From: Bdellovibrio sp. CG10_big_fil_rev_8_21_14_0_10_47_8
Lineage (GTDB): Bacteria > Bdellovibrionota > Bdellovibrionia > Bdellovibrionales > Bdellovibrionaceae
NCBI GenBank assembly: GCA_002773975.1
Contig: PEZR01000158.1
Location: 8,410-15,602 of the forward strand
DNA length: 7,193 nucleotides
Direction of reading: 5' to 3'
The notes under the pieces are model-generated. The model did not search any database. It saw only the letters and a list, made by a program, of their open reading frames with translations, and was not told the DNA's origin. The position numbers were made by a program, and so were the translations under genes. Positions 6,434 through 7,193 of the stretch are shown piece by piece (position 1 is the stretch's first letter; every line of letters begins with the position of its first letter).

Positions 6434-6850
6434 TTATTGGACTTTGATCGGAATCAATTTTGGCTGCGCGGCCTCAACCTTTGTAATTTTAATTTCCAGA
6501 ACTCCGTCTTTGAATTTCGCATCAATGGCCTCCGCATTGGCATCTTCTGGTAATAAAAACGTTCTCTCAAATTGACCAAAACTTCGCTCTGAACGATGCA
6601 CCTTTTTGTCTTTAGATTCCAGATACTCATGTCGCTCTCCCATGACATGCAACTCGCGCCCAGACATACGGATCTCTAAATCCTTCTCACTCATTCCCGG
6701 CAGGTCGAAATGAAAAGAATATTCCTTTTCAGTCTCATGCACATCGACCTTCGGCAAAAAATCGGAATCCCCCCGCCATGTCTGGGCGGGCCATTGGTTA
6801 AACATACTGTCCACATCTTTCATCCATTGACTGACAACTGCGTTTCTCAT
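6434..6850 (-). CDS. hsp20: Small heat-shock protein, Hsp20/alpha-crystallin family
   Basis: This 138-residue ATP-independent holdase chaperone would bind unfolding cytoplasmic proteins under stress and pass them to DnaK/ClpB-type refolding machines. The alpha-crystallin domain runs from about residue 31 (FLPKVDVHETEKEYSFHFD) to about 124, with LPGMSEKDLEI, GRELHVMGER and the conserved A-x3-D-G-V-L signature at AKFKDGVLEI (111-120). The C-terminal oligomerisation motif I-P-I is at 133-135 (LIPIKVQ). The N-terminal arm is short, with aromatic residues (QWMKDVDSMFNQW), as expected for a class A-like bacterial sHsp. The frame extends to an ATG at 6910, but the ATG at 6850 is preceded at 6 nt by AGGAGG and follows a heat-shock-like promoter, so 6850 is the start. 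The gene stands alone: divergent from the RluA-family gene and closed by tandem terminators. Confidence 0.95.
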   Translation of the reverse strand: MRNAVVSQWMKDVDSMFNQWPAQTWRGDSDFLPKVDVHETEKEYSFHFDLPGMSEKDLEIRMSGRELHVMGERHEYLESKDKKVHRSERSFGQFERTFLLPEDANAEAIDAKFKDGVLEIKITKVEAAQPKLIPIKVQ

Positions 6851-6856
6851 GATTGA

Positions 6857-6862
6857 CCTCCT
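6857..6862 (-). promoter_or_regulatory. Shine-Dalgarno site that sets the Hsp20 start
   Basis: A perfect AGGAGG on the minus strand lies 6 nt before the ATG at 6850. It lies inside the longer open frame that begins at 6910, so it decides in favour of the shorter 138-residue protein. Confidence 0.92.
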
Positions 6863-6876
6863 ATGATCTAACACGA

Positions 6877-6904
6877 ACATGGCCTTCAAATTTTTACCGT
6901 CAAG
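6877..6904 (-). promoter_or_regulatory. Heat-shock (sigma-32-like) promoter of hsp20
   Basis: On the minus strand CTTGAC (6904-6899) is followed after 14 nt by GGCCATGT (6884-6877). The sigma-32 consensus is CTTGAA, 13-15 nt, then CCCCATnT; five of six -35 positions and five of seven defined -10 positions match. The predicted start near 6870 gives a leader of about 20 nt ending in the AGGAGG site. A sigma-70 reading (TTGACG with a -10 about 17 nt on) gives no acceptable -10. Confidence 0.6.
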
Positions 6905-6953
6905 GTCCACGGACGGACAAATTTTCTAAAAATCTCTGTCTTCTGAGGCTCAC

Positions 6954-6981
6954 CTTGACAGCTCCCTCGACGGCACCATAT
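6954..6981 (+). promoter_or_regulatory. Promoter of the RluA-family gene, heat-shock-like and/or sigma-70
   Basis: On the plus strand CTTGAC (6954-6959) is followed after 14 nt by CACCATAT (6974-6981), matching five of six and six of seven sigma-32 consensus positions. The same stretch also contains a perfect sigma-70 -35, TTGACA (6955-6960), with a fair -10 CATATT (6977-6982) at 16 nt. Either reading places the start near 6988, giving a leader of about 44 nt before the ATG at 7032. Confidence 0.58.
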
Positions 6982-7031
6982 TGATTAAATGTCCCTCGGA
7001 AACACCACCCAATAGTAAAGCAAAGATCTTG

Positions 7032-7193
7032 ATGCCCAACATAAACCCGCCCATTGAAATTTTGTTCGAAGACGAATTTATCCTTGCGGTCAACAAACCT
7101 GCGGGCTTGGCGTCCCAGTCCTCGGCAGACAAAAAACATCCAGATCTGATGAGTGTTTTGCAGTCCCAAATGAAAGGTCCTCTTTTTTTACAC
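7032..7193 (+). CDS. RluA-family pseudouridine synthase, N-terminal fragment
   Basis: Only the first 54 codons lie in the window. ILFEDEFILAVNKPAGLASQ (residues 10-29) is the conserved opening of the RluA/RsuA-like pseudouridine synthase domain. The motif VNKPAG and the later stretch LMSVLQSQMKGPLFLH lead straight up to the family HRLD catalytic motif, whose H is the last visible codon; the catalytic aspartate is beyond the edge. No S4 RNA-binding domain precedes the catalytic domain, unlike RluC/RluD, so it resembles the short RluA/TruC type. These enzymes convert uridine to pseudouridine in rRNA or tRNA; the target cannot be told from the fragment. The frame is closed upstream by a TAA at 6927. 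The ATG at 7032 is the first ATG in frame but has no clear Shine-Dalgarno, so a TTG at 7029 is also possible. The gene is divergent from hsp20. Confidence 0.88.
   Translation, partial: MPNINPPIEILFEDEFILAVNKPAGLASQSSADKKHPDLMSVLQSQMKGPLFLH

Noticed and set aside
6851..7031. CIRCE (HrcA) operator near hsp20
   Set aside because: No TTAGCACTC-N9-GAGTGCTAA-like inverted repeat is present; the only clear dyad is the ACCTTGAC pair that forms the -35 boxes.
6900..7169. Minus-strand 89- and 60-codon frames upstream of hsp20
   Set aside because: They run antisense through the RluA-family start and through the divergent promoter region; the RluA-family motif on the plus strand is decisive.

Overview
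The window comes from a Gram-negative bacterium: it encodes an RND inner-membrane pump and a TolC-type outer-membrane channel with a signal peptide. Protein style, moderate G+C and gene mix would suit a Bdellovibrio-like (Bdellovibrionota) genome, but no lineage-defining marker is present, so that placement is inference. Gene density is high and six of the seven genes lie on the minus strand. There is no rRNA, tRNA, insertion sequence, CRISPR array or phage gene.

Read in the direction of transcription (right to left), the layout is as follows. At the right edge a plus-strand RluA-family pseudouridine synthase starts and runs out of the window. It diverges from a minus-strand small heat-shock protein (Hsp20). 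The 181-bp gap between them holds two facing promoter-like elements of the same design, a CTTGAC box and a CCATnT box 14 nt apart with two unmatched or partly matched bases before CCATnT, resembling the heat-shock (sigma-32) consensus. The Hsp20 gene is followed by three hairpins in about 140 bp, two of them convincing terminators. Next come a small one-helix membrane protein of unknown function and a CBS-CBS-PAS sensor protein, joined by a TAATG overlap and a strong Shine-Dalgarno sequence.

After a 116-bp gap that holds a dense array of AATCAA/TTGATT palindromes, a three-gene efflux operon begins: a TetR-family repressor, a TolC-family channel and an HAE-type RND permease. Both junctions are ATGA stop/start overlaps, so the three are almost certainly one translationally coupled transcript. 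The permease runs off the left edge at residue 910. No periplasmic adaptor gene is seen; it is either beyond the left edge or elsewhere. The likely logic is a pump operon repressed by its own first gene product through the palindrome array.

The most interesting points are the paired heat-shock-like promoters that may co-regulate Hsp20 and an RNA-modifying enzyme, the compact multi-site operator, and the unexplained membrane protein/CBS-PAS pair. Nothing here is clearly a new system; most of the window is ordinary, well-conserved gene content.
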